From positions 1 to 46,762 of the forward strand of contig JAHHSO010000012.1 in the NCBI GenBank assembly GCA_020025205.1: a DNA stretch of 46,762 nt, read 5' to 3'. Positions 1 through 8,975 of the stretch are shown here, in pieces; the first letter of the stretch is position 1, and the number at the start of each line of letters is the position of its first letter. The stretch comes from Christensenellaceae bacterium. GTDB taxonomy: Bacteria; Bacillota; Clostridia; Christensenellales; Aristaeellaceae. Made by a program: the position numbers and the translations under genes. The notes beneath the pieces are model-generated. The model saw only the letters and a list, made by a program, of their open reading frames with translations, was not told the DNA's origin and did no database searches.

Positions 1-15
1 CTGATTGCAGCGATG

Positions 16-50
16 AAAGGATGATGCTTTAAAAGGCGTCGTCCTTTTTT
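16..50 (+). terminator. Intrinsic terminator of an upstream gene
   Basis: An imperfect stem (arms near 16-29 and 32-47, with several G-T pairs) is followed directly by a run of six T. It probably ends a transcript entering from the left of the window; no coding sequence of that gene is visible. Confidence 0.5.
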
Positions 51-125
51 GTATGCTGAATACTTTCTTCACAGGCAGAAAAAATGCGGTTGCAATTGAA
101 AATGTCACAAAGAAATCACAATTCC

Positions 126-157
126 TTGATATTGCGTTGAGTTTTTTTCTATATGAT
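126..157 (+). promoter_or_regulatory. Weak candidate promoter for the efflux operon
   Basis: TTGATA at 126-131 and TATGAT at 152-157 are the best sigma-A-like hexamers before the small ORF at 190, but the spacer is 20 bp, longer than usual. It may be activator-dependent or wrong. Confidence 0.28.
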
Positions 158-189
158 AGAGCTGTGTCAGAAAGAAAGGAGTTGTTTTT

Positions 190-327
190 ATGGTAGAACG
201 ACTGAAGCCCTGGCAGGAACGAATCAATAGATTGCTGACAGCCCTCGGGTTAGAACCCTTGTTTTATAGTCGCGTCCGTGTTGTGGCACAAACAAAGAAA
301 AACAGAAGCAGCGAGAGGAGATTCTAA
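190..327 (+). CDS. Small 45-aa ORF leading the MacAB-like operon
   Basis: ATG at 190 follows AAGGAG with an 8-nt spacer, a good ribosome binding site. The frame stays open for 45 codons and stops with TAA at 325-327, two bases before the adaptor ATG at 330. The predicted peptide is basic, starts MVERLKPWQERINRLL and has an amphipathic-looking N-terminal half, no signal peptide and no cysteine. I do not recognise it. The ribosome binding site of the next gene lies inside its last codons, so translation is probably coupled. It could be a small pump-associated protein or a regulatory leader peptide. The spacing and ribosome binding site are seen; function is unknown. Confidence 0.5.
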   Translation: MVERLKPWQERINRLLTALGLEPLFYSRVRVVAQTKKNRSSERRF

Positions 328-329
328 AG

Positions 330-1835
330 ATGAAAAAGAGGAGAAAGGTATGGCCCATTGTCCTCATTATTGTCCTGCTGGCAGTATTATTTATTCCAAG
401 ATTTTTTGAAAATTCAAAAAAGCAGGAAGCAGCTGTGCCAGTTAGCGGTTATACGGTTGGACGTGGGGATGTGGAAGTCACCATCACCGGCAGCGGAATG
501 CTTGAATCTGCGGATACAATGGAGATCAATTTGCCGGAAGGCGTGAAAATGGACACAATCTTTGTCAAAGAGGGAGATGTGGTTCAGGCGGGGGATGCGC
601 TGGCTGTACTTGACAGAAACTCTTTGGAGTATCGTGTAGCTGAATTGTCGGCGGAATTGTCCTCGCTGGATAGAGAGCTGGGCAGCCGCAGGTTGAACGG
701 AACCATTAAAACTCCGGTTAAGGGACGCATCAAGTATCAGCCTGCTGGCGAAGACGATGATGTTGTAGAGGTGGTTAATCGTTATGGCGCACTGGCCATC
801 CTGTCAACGGACGGCATGATGCAGGTTGCCCTGCAGACGGATAAAGGGCTTTCTGTGAATACCGAAGTCACGGTAAAATGGAATGACGGCAGCGCAGCAG
901 GAAAGGTAGCCAGCCGAATGGACGGAGGGTATCTTATTACGCTGGATGACGATAAAGCGCCTTATCAGGGACAGGCAGAAGTCTTCTATGACGGAGAGAC
1001 GATTGGTTCCGGAATGCTGGAAATTCATGCACCACTTGCGGTTTTTGGAAACGGAGGAACCATTAAGCAGCTTCATTATAAAGTGGGCGCAAAGGTGCAG
1101 GCCGATGCAACACTGTTTACGCTTGAAAATGAGCCGGCTACAGACCATTACCGTCAGGCACTTGCCGACCGTAACGAGAAGGCCGAGCAGCTGCAGAGAA
1201 TTCTTGTCTATCAGAAGAATCCGCATGTTGTAAGCCCTGTCAGCGGAACAGTCAATGTGATTTCCGCTGTTGAGGGGAAAAAGCTCCAGTCTGAGGATCA
1301 GTCGGGAGAAGTGAATGCCTTCACACTGGGCACCGGCGGAGCGACAAAGATGACAGTGTCTGTGGATGAGCTGGATATTCCCAAGGTTGTCCCCGGACAG
1401 AAAGCTGAACTCACGCTGGATGCTTTCTCTTCAGAAAAATTTACAGCTGAAGTGGAGCGCATTTCGCACGTCGGTACAGCTTCGGGCAGCATCACTACTT
1501 ATGCAGCCGATTTGAAACTTCCGTATGATGAGCGTCTGCTGGCTGGCATGAACGGCAGTGCGGTGATTCTTTCGGACAGCGTTCAGAATGTGCTGGTGGT
1601 TCCGTTGGGGGCCATTTATGAAGATGCAGATGGCTCTTATGTATATGTACTTGACAGCGCCAACGAACAGAAGAAGACATACATCACCACGGGGCTGTCC
1701 AACAGCAGCCATGCAGAGGTGACGGGAGGGCTGAACGAAGGCGACCGCATTGCGTATGAATCGGCTTCTTCTGGCTTGCACATGATGGGCGGCTATATGG
1801 GCGGCAGCATGTACAATGGGAGGAGTGGTCAGTAA
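330..1835 (+). CDS. MacA/HlyD-type membrane-fusion (adaptor) protein of an ABC exporter
   Basis: The 501-aa protein has an N-terminal signal anchor (about residues 5-25) without a lipobox cysteine. A barrel-sandwich (lipoyl-like) segment containing VKEGDVVQAGDALAVLD, a short hairpin region, and beta-barrel and membrane-proximal domains ending near residue 490 follow. This is the layout of periplasmic adaptor subunits that in Gram-positives sit outside the membrane beside MacB-type ABC proteins. The stop codon overlaps the ATG of the ATPase gene by one base, so the two are translationally coupled. The C-terminus is rich in Gly and Met (MMGGYMGGSMYNG), a common low-complexity tail. The substrate cannot be read from sequence; peptides, lipids or antibiotics are typical of the family. 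Confidence 0.85.
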   Translation: MKKRRKVWPIVLIIVLLAVLFIPRFFENSKKQEAAVPVSGYTVGRGDVEVTITGSGMLESADTMEINLPEGVKMDTIFVKEGDVVQAGDALAVLDRNSLEYRVAELSAELSSLDRELGSRRLNGTIKTPVKGRIKYQPAGEDDDVVEVVNRYGALAILSTDGMMQVALQTDKGLSVNTEVTVKWNDGSAAGKVASRMDGGYLITLDDDKAPYQGQAEVFYDGETIGSGMLEIHAPLAVFGNGGTIKQLHYKVGAKVQADATLFTLENEPATDHYRQALADRNEKAEQLQRILVYQKNPHVVSPVSGTVNVISAVEGKKLQSEDQSGEVNAFTLGTGGATKMTVSVDELDIPKVVPGQKAELTLDAFSSEKFTAEVERISHVGTASGSITTYAADLKLPYDERLLAGMNGSAVILSDSVQNVLVVPLGAIYEDADGSYVYVLDSANEQKKTYITTGLSNSSHAEVTGGLNEGDRIAYESASSGLHMMGGYMGGSMYNGRSGQ

Positions 1836-2563
1836 TGGCGGAAGGAAAGCCCATTATTGAGATGAAGGACATCACCAAAACCTATCACATCGGCGGGGAA
1901 GAAGTCCATGCGCTTGATCATGCAACCCTGACGATAAGGGAAGGTGAATTTGTGGCCATCATTGGCCCGAGCGGAAGCGGAAAATCCACGCTGATGAACA
2001 TCATGGGCTGTCTGGATGTAGCGGACAGCGGCGAGTATCTGCTGGATGGTCAGGCCATTGAGAAGTATTCCGATGACGAGCTGGCAAAGATCAGAAATCG
2101 AAAAATCGGGTTTGTTTTTCAGAATTTTAATCTGCTTTCCCGCATGACTGCACAGGAAAATATTGAACTTCCGCTGATTTATCAGGGCGTGAGCGCCAAT
2201 GAGCGCCGCGCCAGAGCACAGGCTGCCATCGAAAGGGTGGGACTATCTGACCGCGCAAAGCATAAGCCTACGGAACTTTCCGGAGGTCAGCAGCAGCGCG
2301 TTGCAGTTGCCCGTGCGCTGGCTACTAAGCCCTCTCTGATTCTTGCAGACGAACCAACGGGTAATTTGGATTCCCGCACAGGCAATGACATCATGAGGCT
2401 GTTTTGTGAACTAAACGAAGCAGGCAATACCATTGTATTGATTACACATTCAGAAAAAGTGGCTGCTCAGGCGCAGCGCCGCATTCGCATTATGGACGGT
2501 CATTTGGAGGAATGCGAGGATACAGCCCCGTATGCAGCGCCCAAGGAAGGTGAGAAGGCATGA
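1835..2563 (+). CDS. MacB/LolD-type ABC transporter ATP-binding protein
   Basis: This is a 242-aa cytoplasmic ATPase. Walker A GPSGSGKST is at residues 44-52, the Q-loop is in FVFQNFNLLSRMTAQENI, the ABC signature is LSGGQQQR, Walker B plus catalytic glutamate is LILADEPTGNLD, and the H-loop is ITHSE. NLLSRMTAxENIELPLIYQG and NLDSRTG are typical of the LolD/MacB/FtsE group that partners with FtsX-fold permeases. It powers export through the permease encoded next, whose ATG at 2560 overlaps its own stop codon. Length is normal and every catalytic motif is intact. Confidence 0.93.
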   Translation: MAEGKPIIEMKDITKTYHIGGEEVHALDHATLTIREGEFVAIIGPSGSGKSTLMNIMGCLDVADSGEYLLDGQAIEKYSDDELAKIRNRKIGFVFQNFNLLSRMTAQENIELPLIYQGVSANERRARAQAAIERVGLSDRAKHKPTELSGGQQQRVAVARALATKPSLILADEPTGNLDSRTGNDIMRLFCELNEAGNTIVLITHSEKVAAQAQRRIRIMDGHLEECEDTAPYAAPKEGEKA

Positions 2564-3732
2564 TTATTCAATCTGTCAAAATGGCTTGGGAGGCAGTGAC
2601 GTCCAACAAGATGCGCTCTTTTTTGACCATGCTGGGCATTATCATCGGTGTGACTGCGCTGGTAGTTCTGGTTTCGCTGATCAGCGGTGCAACGAATTCC
2701 ATTACCGGCGAGGTGGCAGCACTTGGCAATGATATGCTGATGGTCAATGTTTTGGACGACAAGGGGGCACCGCTGCGCCTGGAGGACCTGCCGGAACTGG
2801 CTTCGGAAAAATATGTGGATCAGATTTCTCCGTCCAGCTCCATGACGGCGGCTGCCAAGTACCAGACCACAGATACGACTGTATCGGTTTATGGGGTGAC
2901 ACCTGCTTATTACGACATTCAGGGGCTTGAGATTGAAGAAGGCCGTTTTTTGAAAAGGGCGGACATAGAAAACCGCTCATATGTGGCGGTGCTTTCCTAT
3001 GATGCCGCGGATGAACTGTTTGGCACGACCAATCAGGTCATTGGCCGGCATTTTACCGTGGATGGGCGTTCCTTTGAGGTTGTGGGCATGCTGTCGCAGG
3101 AAGAGTCCATGATGGCTTCGATGATGAGCGGATTCGCCGTTTATGTGCCATTCAGCGTAGAAAGCCGAATGGCCGGACAGCCTTATATTCAGTCGATGTG
3201 CGTTTCTGCGACGGGGAAGACAGATGACGCTGAGAAAGTGATGAAAGAGGCGCTTTTGAAGCGGTTCCAGAATGATGAAGACGCTTTCTCTGTGATCAAT
3301 ATGTCCAGTATCTCGTCTGCCATGGCCACTATTACGGATACGCTGTCGCTGCTTCTGGGGAGCATTGCGGCGATTTCCCTTGTGGTTGGCGGCATCGGCA
3401 TCATGAATATCATGCTGGTTTCTGTGACGGAACGCACGCGCGAAATCGGCATTCGAAAAGCAATTGGCGCAGGGCATCTGAGCATCATGATGCAGTTCTT
3501 GATTGAAGCGCTGATGCTCAGCCTGATGGGCTGTGCTGTTGGTCTGGCTCTTTCGTCTGGAATTCTTGCTGTGGTTTCCAAAATCGCAGGAACGATTACC
3601 TTCACAATGTCTGGAAGCGTTGTGATGCTGTCGGTTTGTTTCTCCTCGGCTATTGGCCTGATCTTTGGTCTCTATCCCGCCAACAAGGCGGCCAAAAAAC
3701 ATCCGATTGAAGCGCTTCGTTACGACGGCTGA
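2560..3732 (+). CDS. MacB/FtsX-type ABC transporter permease
   Basis: The 390-aa protein has one N-terminal membrane helix (about residues 20-45), a large extracytoplasmic MacB-PCD-like domain (about 50-250) and three C-terminal helices of the FtsX fold. The conserved block GGIGIMNIMLVSVTERTREIGIRKAIGA precedes the last two helices (given here only as a landmark; key residues are the ERTREIGIRKA segment). It forms a homodimer in known members and transmits ATP hydrolysis to the adaptor at 330-1835. It is the last gene of the operon and is followed by a strong terminator. There is no outer-membrane partner gene, as expected for a Gram-positive. Confidence 0.9.
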   Translation: MIIQSVKMAWEAVTSNKMRSFLTMLGIIIGVTALVVLVSLISGATNSITGEVAALGNDMLMVNVLDDKGAPLRLEDLPELASEKYVDQISPSSSMTAAAKYQTTDTTVSVYGVTPAYYDIQGLEIEEGRFLKRADIENRSYVAVLSYDAADELFGTTNQVIGRHFTVDGRSFEVVGMLSQEESMMASMMSGFAVYVPFSVESRMAGQPYIQSMCVSATGKTDDAEKVMKEALLKRFQNDEDAFSVINMSSISSAMATITDTLSLLLGSIAAISLVVGGIGIMNIMLVSVTERTREIGIRKAIGAGHLSIMMQFLIEALMLSLMGCAVGLALSSGILAVVSKIAGTITFTMSGSVVMLSVCFSSAIGLIFGLYPANKAAKKHPIEALRYDG

Positions 3733-3784
3733 TTGTGAGTCGGATATTTAATTTCGGCGGGCGATGCTGAAAAAGAATAAATTA

Positions 3785-3822
3785 AATACGGTGCAGCACA
3801 TCAAGACTGCGCCGTATTTTTT
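3785..3822. terminator. Strong terminator after the efflux operon
   Basis: Twelve-bp stem (AATACGGTGCAG with CTGCGCCGTATT, one G-T pair) followed by TTTTTT on the + strand. It lies about 50 bp after the permease stop codon. Confidence 0.8.
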
Positions 3823-4170
3823 GTATTGCTGAAGGTACTGGAAAACTCTGATCTAAAATTCTTAAATCTACTTGGTCAGACAGTTCGTGATTATAAAAAA
3901 CAAGCACAATCTCTACCTGATGGGATGGAGGTTGTGCTTTGAGGGGAGATGGGAAAGAGCAATGATCATTTCGATATGAAGCATGATTCGGGTAAAACAC
4001 GCGGCACATGGAGCAGGTTTTTTGTGAACTTATAAACTGGACGGATACCGGCTTTGTGTGCTCAGATGTGTAACGACGCGAGTGATGCAATCATATACGA
4101 TTCACGAAAATGTTCACAGAACGATCGGCATATCGTAATTTTGCTCGAAGAAATCTCTGCTGAGTTTGAT
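3823..4170. other. Intergenic region between two converging operons
   Basis: No convincing gene is seen here. It holds a leftward terminator candidate at 3903-3938 and otherwise unremarkable AT-rich sequence. Short open frames on both strands lack ribosome binding sites. Confidence 0.5.
3894..3940 (-). terminator. Candidate terminator of the leftward carbohydrate operon
   Basis: AGCACAA at 903-909 (offset 3000) pairs with TTGTGCT at 3932-3938. Read leftward the hairpin is followed by a run of T (plus-strand aaaaaa at 3895-3900). It lies about 230 bp past the DUF4091 stop codon. Confidence 0.5.
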
Positions 4171-5799
4171 TCAATCTGAAAGCTGTTTTAAAAGGGATTC
4201 GTAAACATCGGCAAAAAGGGCTGGATGATCATTGTAATCCGAATTATTGCGGAATACGCGGGCAATCAGTGCATCGTGAGCAGCTTCGTCTTTTTCGCGG
4301 AGCAGGCGAAGGAGTGCGGCGTCTTCTGCGCCGCGTCTGGAAGCTTCCAGGCGCATGCCAGGCCATGGACCATCTGTACCAGGATAGACGATGAAAGAAT
4401 CGCCGCAGGGGAAATTGGTGCCAATGCCCGTGCGATTGGGGCAGCTTGTGCCCAGAAATGGATTCATGTTATTTTCGAACTGGTTGAATCCCCAGTGGAG
4501 AAAGCCGGAAATCCGATTTTTTGCACAGCCCCAGAAGAGGAGACGTCCTTTGAGAACGGCAAAGTCGAGGAAACGGTTGAGCCAATGCCCCTCGGGACTG
4601 CAGCAAACATAAGTCCAGACTTCTTCACCTAAACCGATCAGATGGTCAAAGGCATCTTTATGCTGCTCATATCCTGGCGTGCCGGGCACCCAAATATCAA
4701 CACCGCCCCGGAATTCCGCAGAAGAAACTGCCTCTATGATTTTGACGCCGGGCAGGTACTTGCGCAAAATGGAAGCTGCCAGATAATACTGCTGCTTCCG
4801 GGGCTCCAGCGCTTCTGGCGGACAGTGGATATCCGGTTCATCATGAATGTGGAAAACGACGTTATTTTCCCAGCCGTGAGCCTTAAAGAACGCTGCTAAT
4901 GACTGAACATATCTGACTGTAATGTCATAGCCTTCCGGCGTGTCAAGGTATACATCTGGAACCATGGCACAGGAGAAGCGGCTTGTGTACATGTCAGGCA
5001 TACCGTTTGGCAGGAAACCGCGGCTGAGCAGCGGTCCGGTTTCGATTGTGGTCAGACCTTCTTCAAGGAAGCAGCGGATCAGCGGCTCAAGATAGTCAAA
5101 GTTGAACATATAAGGATCGCGGGAGACGATGCACTGATCATTCAGCTCCAGATAGAACTGTGTTTGGTGGATGCTGTGCATGAGACGGGCATATTGACGA
5201 ACCATGTCGTAAAATTCGGGCGTCCCCTCCTGAAGATGATGGAAATGTGCGATGGCTTTCAGGCTGAACCAGTTGGTCACGGGGAACGTGTTTTCGGGAA
5301 TCGCAACGCCATAGACCTGCGCCGTCATGTCGCAGACATATTCGCCTATATGCAGGACGGCAGCATGTGTTCCGGCAGACAGGCCAGCCTTCGGAACGAG
5401 GCGGAAATACAGCGCGGCAAGGCCGTTTTCCGGTTCGAGCACATCGCCGATCGGCTCCAGACAGTCATAAACAGTAAACGGGGCAAGGTGAGTGGCATAT
5501 GCAGGCTTTTGCGCCGGCCTGTTTTCAAGCACCATGGCGCCGCCCTGATCCTGACCATCACCGGTGTTGTATTCCACAGGAATGGCTTTCATGCGATACC
5601 ACTCGACGCTGAAGGCGTCGCTTTCAAAAGACAGCGGAAGCGAAAGGGCATCGGTTTTTAACAGAAGCTGTATACCGGGACGGCCGTTTTTGGCAAGCAC
5701 CACGCGCAGATGATCCGGCAGTTCGTATAAATCGGTGTCTGGATAGAAGAATTCTTCATAAGCACTGAGGGCGCCGAAAAATCTGGAATTTTTGTTCAT
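4171..5799 (-). CDS. DUF4091-domain glycoside-hydrolase-like protein
   Basis: The 542-aa protein has no signal peptide, so it is probably cytoplasmic. An N-terminal beta-sandwich (about 1-170) is followed by a TIM-barrel-like domain with the acidic pair HIHDEPD, then WTYVCCSPEG and GFLHWGFNQ. The C-terminal signature runs FIVYPG through MRLEASRRGAEDAALL. These are hallmarks of DUF4091 proteins, related to GH123 beta-N-acetylgalactosaminidases, where adjacent Asp and Glu act in substrate-assisted catalysis. It is the last gene of a leftward operon, 18 bp after the beta-helix gene, behind two sugar permeases. It probably trims an imported oligosaccharide, perhaps one containing N-acetylhexosamine. 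Family call is firm; the substrate is inference. Confidence 0.82.
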   Translation of the reverse strand: MNKNSRFFGALSAYEEFFYPDTDLYELPDHLRVVLAKNGRPGIQLLLKTDALSLPLSFESDAFSVEWYRMKAIPVEYNTGDGQDQGGAMVLENRPAQKPAYATHLAPFTVYDCLEPIGDVLEPENGLAALYFRLVPKAGLSAGTHAAVLHIGEYVCDMTAQVYGVAIPENTFPVTNWFSLKAIAHFHHLQEGTPEFYDMVRQYARLMHSIHQTQFYLELNDQCIVSRDPYMFNFDYLEPLIRCFLEEGLTTIETGPLLSRGFLPNGMPDMYTSRFSCAMVPDVYLDTPEGYDITVRYVQSLAAFFKAHGWENNVVFHIHDEPDIHCPPEALEPRKQQYYLAASILRKYLPGVKIIEAVSSAEFRGGVDIWVPGTPGYEQHKDAFDHLIGLGEEVWTYVCCSPEGHWLNRFLDFAVLKGRLLFWGCAKNRISGFLHWGFNQFENNMNPFLGTSCPNRTGIGTNFPCGDSFIVYPGTDGPWPGMRLEASRRGAEDAALLRLLREKDEAAHDALIARVFRNNSDYNDHPALFADVYESLLKQLSD

Positions 5800-5817
5800 A
5801 CAATCTCCTATGCGGAT

Positions 5818-7614
5818 TTAAAGAATGGTTGAGAAAATCTGGTTGTCGTGTTCAGAACAGTCTTGGCTGAGAGCAAACTGGATGATGCCTTCGTAATGTT
5901 CGTCATAAATGGGGGATTCCATGGTGCTGGAACCGTAGCAGGCAAGGGAGTAGTCCAGCTGCCCCGCGTTGATGATGGTGTTGTGGTGTACGTCTACATG
6001 CTTGCAGGAAGAGAAGAATCCGGCAAGGCGCGGGCAGTCGATGATGGTGTTGTGGCCAATTTCGATATTCTGAAAAACAGGGTAGCTGGTGCGGCCGGCC
6101 GGCAGATAGACACCCATGTAAATGACGGCCATTTGCCATGCGTTCAGGTCACAGTGACGGATGACGTTGTTTTGGATGAGCAGATCTGTGACGCCCTGCC
6201 CCTCGCTCCAGCGGCTTTCGCACCCGGTTTCGATTTGAATGGCGGCCCCCTGAATGTTTTCAAACAGATTGTTTTCAACAAGACCGTGACTTCCCTGAAG
6301 CAGCGCACCGCGCGCCCTGTTGTTGGTGAAACGGCAGTTGCGGATGATGTAATAATCGGTGTAGAAACTGCGGTTGAAGATGACCGTCTCGTCATCCAGA
6401 TTTTCCGGGAGAGGATCTGAAAGCCGCATGATGCAGGTGCGCGCCTCTGGCTGATAGGTAAGCGCCTCAATGGTGGATGTGTAACCCACGGGAGAGAGGT
6501 CTGGATTGCGCAGTTCAATTCTGCTGCCCACTTCAAATTGGAGAGAGCGCTCTGCAACGCGAAGGGCCTTGAGCGTGTAATCATCAAGGCGGCGCACACC
6601 CATGCTTGAATTGTCGTGCAGGTTGATGCAGTCATCCCCCGCGGCGGAAAAATCGCAGTCTTCAATGATAAAATGTCCTTGAGAATTGCCTACGTGCAGG
6701 CAGTCTACGGAGACGGAGATGCTGCGCGATGTGCCGGGACGGGGCTGAATGCGGCAATGATCAAAGTGCAGATGGTGTACGCCGCCGTTGTTTAAAAACC
6801 CGTCACCCGGGCAGCCGTAGATGGTCAGCCGTTCCAGCGTGATGTGACTGCTTCGTGAGGTGCGAACAGCGACACCGTCGTATTCAAAGTGGCGGAAGTT
6901 GTAGCATTGTCCGGCTTTGAAGTGTGCAGCGGCCCACTGAGGACGGCTGAAGTACATACGCAAAAGGTTACTGTCAAGCTTTTGCATATTAGGCAAAAGG
7001 ATGTTGCTCAGTTCGCGGACAAGATGCTGCATCTCTTCATCCGATTTTTCGTCTCCAGAGAGCAGAATGTGCTTGTTGACGTAGGGACGAAATTCAATGC
7101 CGCCGGGACATCCGGGTGTATAGCGATGGGGGTCAAATGGGCCGACAATGCGGATTTCCATATTTTCCGGGACGTTTTCAACAGAAGGAAAGCGCACATC
7201 CATATAGGTACCATCGTCAGCCACGGCTTGCACAACCCCCACACTGGCCAGCGGTGCTTCGTCCCATGCCCAGTCCATCACCAGATTTTTGATATGGATG
7301 CGTTCAGCGTACAGAATGTCGAAATAGGCTACGGGCAGGTGGAAGATCAGCTCGCTGCCTTCGCCTTCAATGGTCAGGTCGGAGATATTGTAAATGGGCA
7401 TATGGATGTCGTCAGGGGCAGCATAAAAATGGTAGATGCCCTTGGGGATGGTCAGCACGGTGCCGGGATGCACCCGGCAAAAGTCCAATGCTTTACGGAA
7501 AGGGGCGGTGTTGCAGAAATCTTTTTCGACTTTGCCGCCGAAATCAATGAGGCTGCATACAGTTCCGCTTTGATGGGGCAGGTCGATGGTGATTTCCGGG
7601 TTGAAGTGTTCCAT
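5818..7614 (-). CDS. Right-handed beta-helix protein, GH110-like alpha-galactosidase candidate
   Basis: The 598-aa protein lacks a signal peptide. The N-terminus (PFRKALDFCRVHPGTVLTIP, then GIYHFY) is the capping region seen in pectate-lyase-fold glycosidases. Many short beta-strand coils follow (LTIEGEGSEL, IHIKNLVMDW, ITLERLTIYGCPGDGFL, FIIEDCDFSAAGDDCINLHD, YIIRNCRFTNNRARGALLQG, VENNLFEN, LLIQNNVIRHCD). Paired acidic residues in AAGDDCINLHD are where polygalacturonase/GH28/GH110-type enzymes place catalytic residues. The overall pattern resembles GH110 alpha-1,3-galactosidases, but I cannot exclude another beta-helix family. A ribosome binding site AAAGGA lies 6 nt before the ATG. It is 3 bp behind the MalG-type permease, so it is in the same operon. 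Confidence 0.72.
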   Translation of the reverse strand: MEHFNPEITIDLPHQSGTVCSLIDFGGKVEKDFCNTAPFRKALDFCRVHPGTVLTIPKGIYHFYAAPDDIHMPIYNISDLTIEGEGSELIFHLPVAYFDILYAERIHIKNLVMDWAWDEAPLASVGVVQAVADDGTYMDVRFPSVENVPENMEIRIVGPFDPHRYTPGCPGGIEFRPYVNKHILLSGDEKSDEEMQHLVRELSNILLPNMQKLDSNLLRMYFSRPQWAAAHFKAGQCYNFRHFEYDGVAVRTSRSSHITLERLTIYGCPGDGFLNNGGVHHLHFDHCRIQPRPGTSRSISVSVDCLHVGNSQGHFIIEDCDFSAAGDDCINLHDNSSMGVRRLDDYTLKALRVAERSLQFEVGSRIELRNPDLSPVGYTSTIEALTYQPEARTCIMRLSDPLPENLDDETVIFNRSFYTDYYIIRNCRFTNNRARGALLQGSHGLVENNLFENIQGAAIQIETGCESRWSEGQGVTDLLIQNNVIRHCDLNAWQMAVIYMGVYLPAGRTSYPVFQNIEIGHNTIIDCPRLAGFFSSCKHVDVHHNTIINAGQLDYSLACYGSSTMESPIYDEHYEGIIQFALSQDCSEHDNQIFSTIL

Positions 7615-7617
7615 AGA

Positions 7618-8970
7618 TTATCCTTTCACGCCAGAGGACATAATGCTGGCTTTGATTTGTTTGGAGAAAATCAGCGCAATCACGATGACGGGCAGGATGG
7701 TAACAAGAGAAATGCCCATCAGCGCGTTTTGTTTGGTGCTTACGTTGTTGGAGATATTGTACAGAGCAACGTTGAGCGTCCACAGATCCTGACGTTCCGT
7801 GACCAGCCATGCCCAGAAGAAGTCGTTCCAGTTGCCCAGAAACGTTTGCAGCGCAATCAGCGCGATGGTGGCTTTTGAAAGGGGCATGCAGATGTTGGTG
7901 TACAGATAGAAGTTGGATGCACCATCCAGGCGGGCGGCTTCAAAGTAGGAGCCGGGAATGTGATCGAAGAAGCCCTTGAACAGGTAGACGTAGAAGCCGA
8001 ATGGATAGAGGAAGGGGAGAAGCAGCGCAGCGTGGTTGTTGTAGGCGCCCATGTCCTTGTACATGATAAGCTGAGGCAGCATGATGCTGGCAAACGGGAT
8101 CATCTGAGCGCCCAGGAAGAACAAAAGCACGAAACGGCTGGCTTTCGGGCTGAGCAGACGGCTGATGACAAAGCCGCACAGCGAGCATAGGAATACCTGA
8201 CACACAATAGCCCAGCCGATGACGATGATGGTGTTGCCCACAAAGGAGAGAAAGCCGAAGCGCGCAATAGTTGGATTAGCGCTGTACATGTAGTTGGGCA
8301 GCTTCATGTAGTGAACGAAGCTTTCCAGGAGCAGGATGTTTTTGGTGGACAGCGTGCAGGCGGCAAGCGTGCCGTTCAGAGAGAATTTCTTTTCGAAAAC
8401 GGTGTCCAATTTGGACTTGGTTTCGGGCTGAAGCGCTGAAGGCGCAGACTTATCGTCAAGACCGTTCAGATCAAAGTCATAGCCGATTATCTTGGAAACG
8501 CGCTCAGCACGGTCTTTGTAAAGCAGTGTCTTTTTGTTGAGGACAGTGCCTTCGTAGATGCCGTAATCCTTTTCAAGCTGAAGCTCAGTCTGATGGGCGC
8601 GGCTGTAGAAAATTGTTTTGCCGTCTTTGGTGCCGTAGAATTTTGTTTCAAAGACAGAATCCCGGTTCATCTTGGTATAGACGCCAAACATGGTACTGAT
8701 CATGTCATCCCGTATCTGGGCTTCAAGCTCTTCCGGAGTTCCGGAAAAACCGCTGTAATCCACGGTAACTTGCAGGGAGTTGGCTGGATCGGGCAGCAGC
8801 TTGGGCGGGACGTCGTAGATCTTCATGTTGTCTTTCATGGAGTTGCTGATGGTCAAAACGAACGGAAAAAGAATGAGCAGAAGGGAAATGACGGTCATCA
8901 GAATTGCGACAAACCGGAGAGAACGATCGCCGGAAGAAAGGCGGATAGAAGGGGCTTTGTTATTCTTCAT
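7618..8970 (-). CDS. MalG-type carbohydrate ABC permease with an inserted extracytoplasmic domain
   Basis: Start chosen at ATG 8970, 8 nt after AAGGAG, rather than the in-frame GTG at 8979. The 450-aa product is about 170 residues longer than the usual 270-290. After the first membrane helix (about 15-42) and the normal SMKDNMKIY segment comes a hydrophilic stretch to about residue 225. The regular permease then resumes with FLSFVGNTIIV, five more helices and the EAA loop YFEAARLDGASNFYLY, which contacts the ATPase. It pairs with the MalF-type gene at 8976-9872. No ATPase gene is nearby, so a shared MsmX-type ATPase elsewhere is expected. The insert may contact the binding protein or the substrate outside the membrane. 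Confidence 0.85.
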   Translation of the reverse strand: MKNNKAPSIRLSSGDRSLRFVAILMTVISLLLILFPFVLTISNSMKDNMKIYDVPPKLLPDPANSLQVTVDYSGFSGTPEELEAQIRDDMISTMFGVYTKMNRDSVFETKFYGTKDGKTIFYSRAHQTELQLEKDYGIYEGTVLNKKTLLYKDRAERVSKIIGYDFDLNGLDDKSAPSALQPETKSKLDTVFEKKFSLNGTLAACTLSTKNILLLESFVHYMKLPNYMYSANPTIARFGFLSFVGNTIIVIGWAIVCQVFLCSLCGFVISRLLSPKASRFVLLFFLGAQMIPFASIMLPQLIMYKDMGAYNNHAALLLPFLYPFGFYVYLFKGFFDHIPGSYFEAARLDGASNFYLYTNICMPLSKATIALIALQTFLGNWNDFFWAWLVTERQDLWTLNVALYNISNNVSTKQNALMGISLVTILPVIVIALIFSKQIKASIMSSGVKG

Positions 8971-8975
8971 GATGA

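Noticed and set aside
330..3732. Idea of a complete tripartite efflux pump spanning two membranes
   Set aside because: No outer-membrane channel gene is present, and MacAB-like pairs are common in single-membrane Firmicutes.
3782..4090. 102-codon minus-strand frame
   Set aside because: It runs through two terminator hairpins and lacks a ribosome binding site.
6889..7878. 329-codon plus-strand open frame
   Set aside because: It crosses the junction of two well-supported minus-strand genes and has no start signal.
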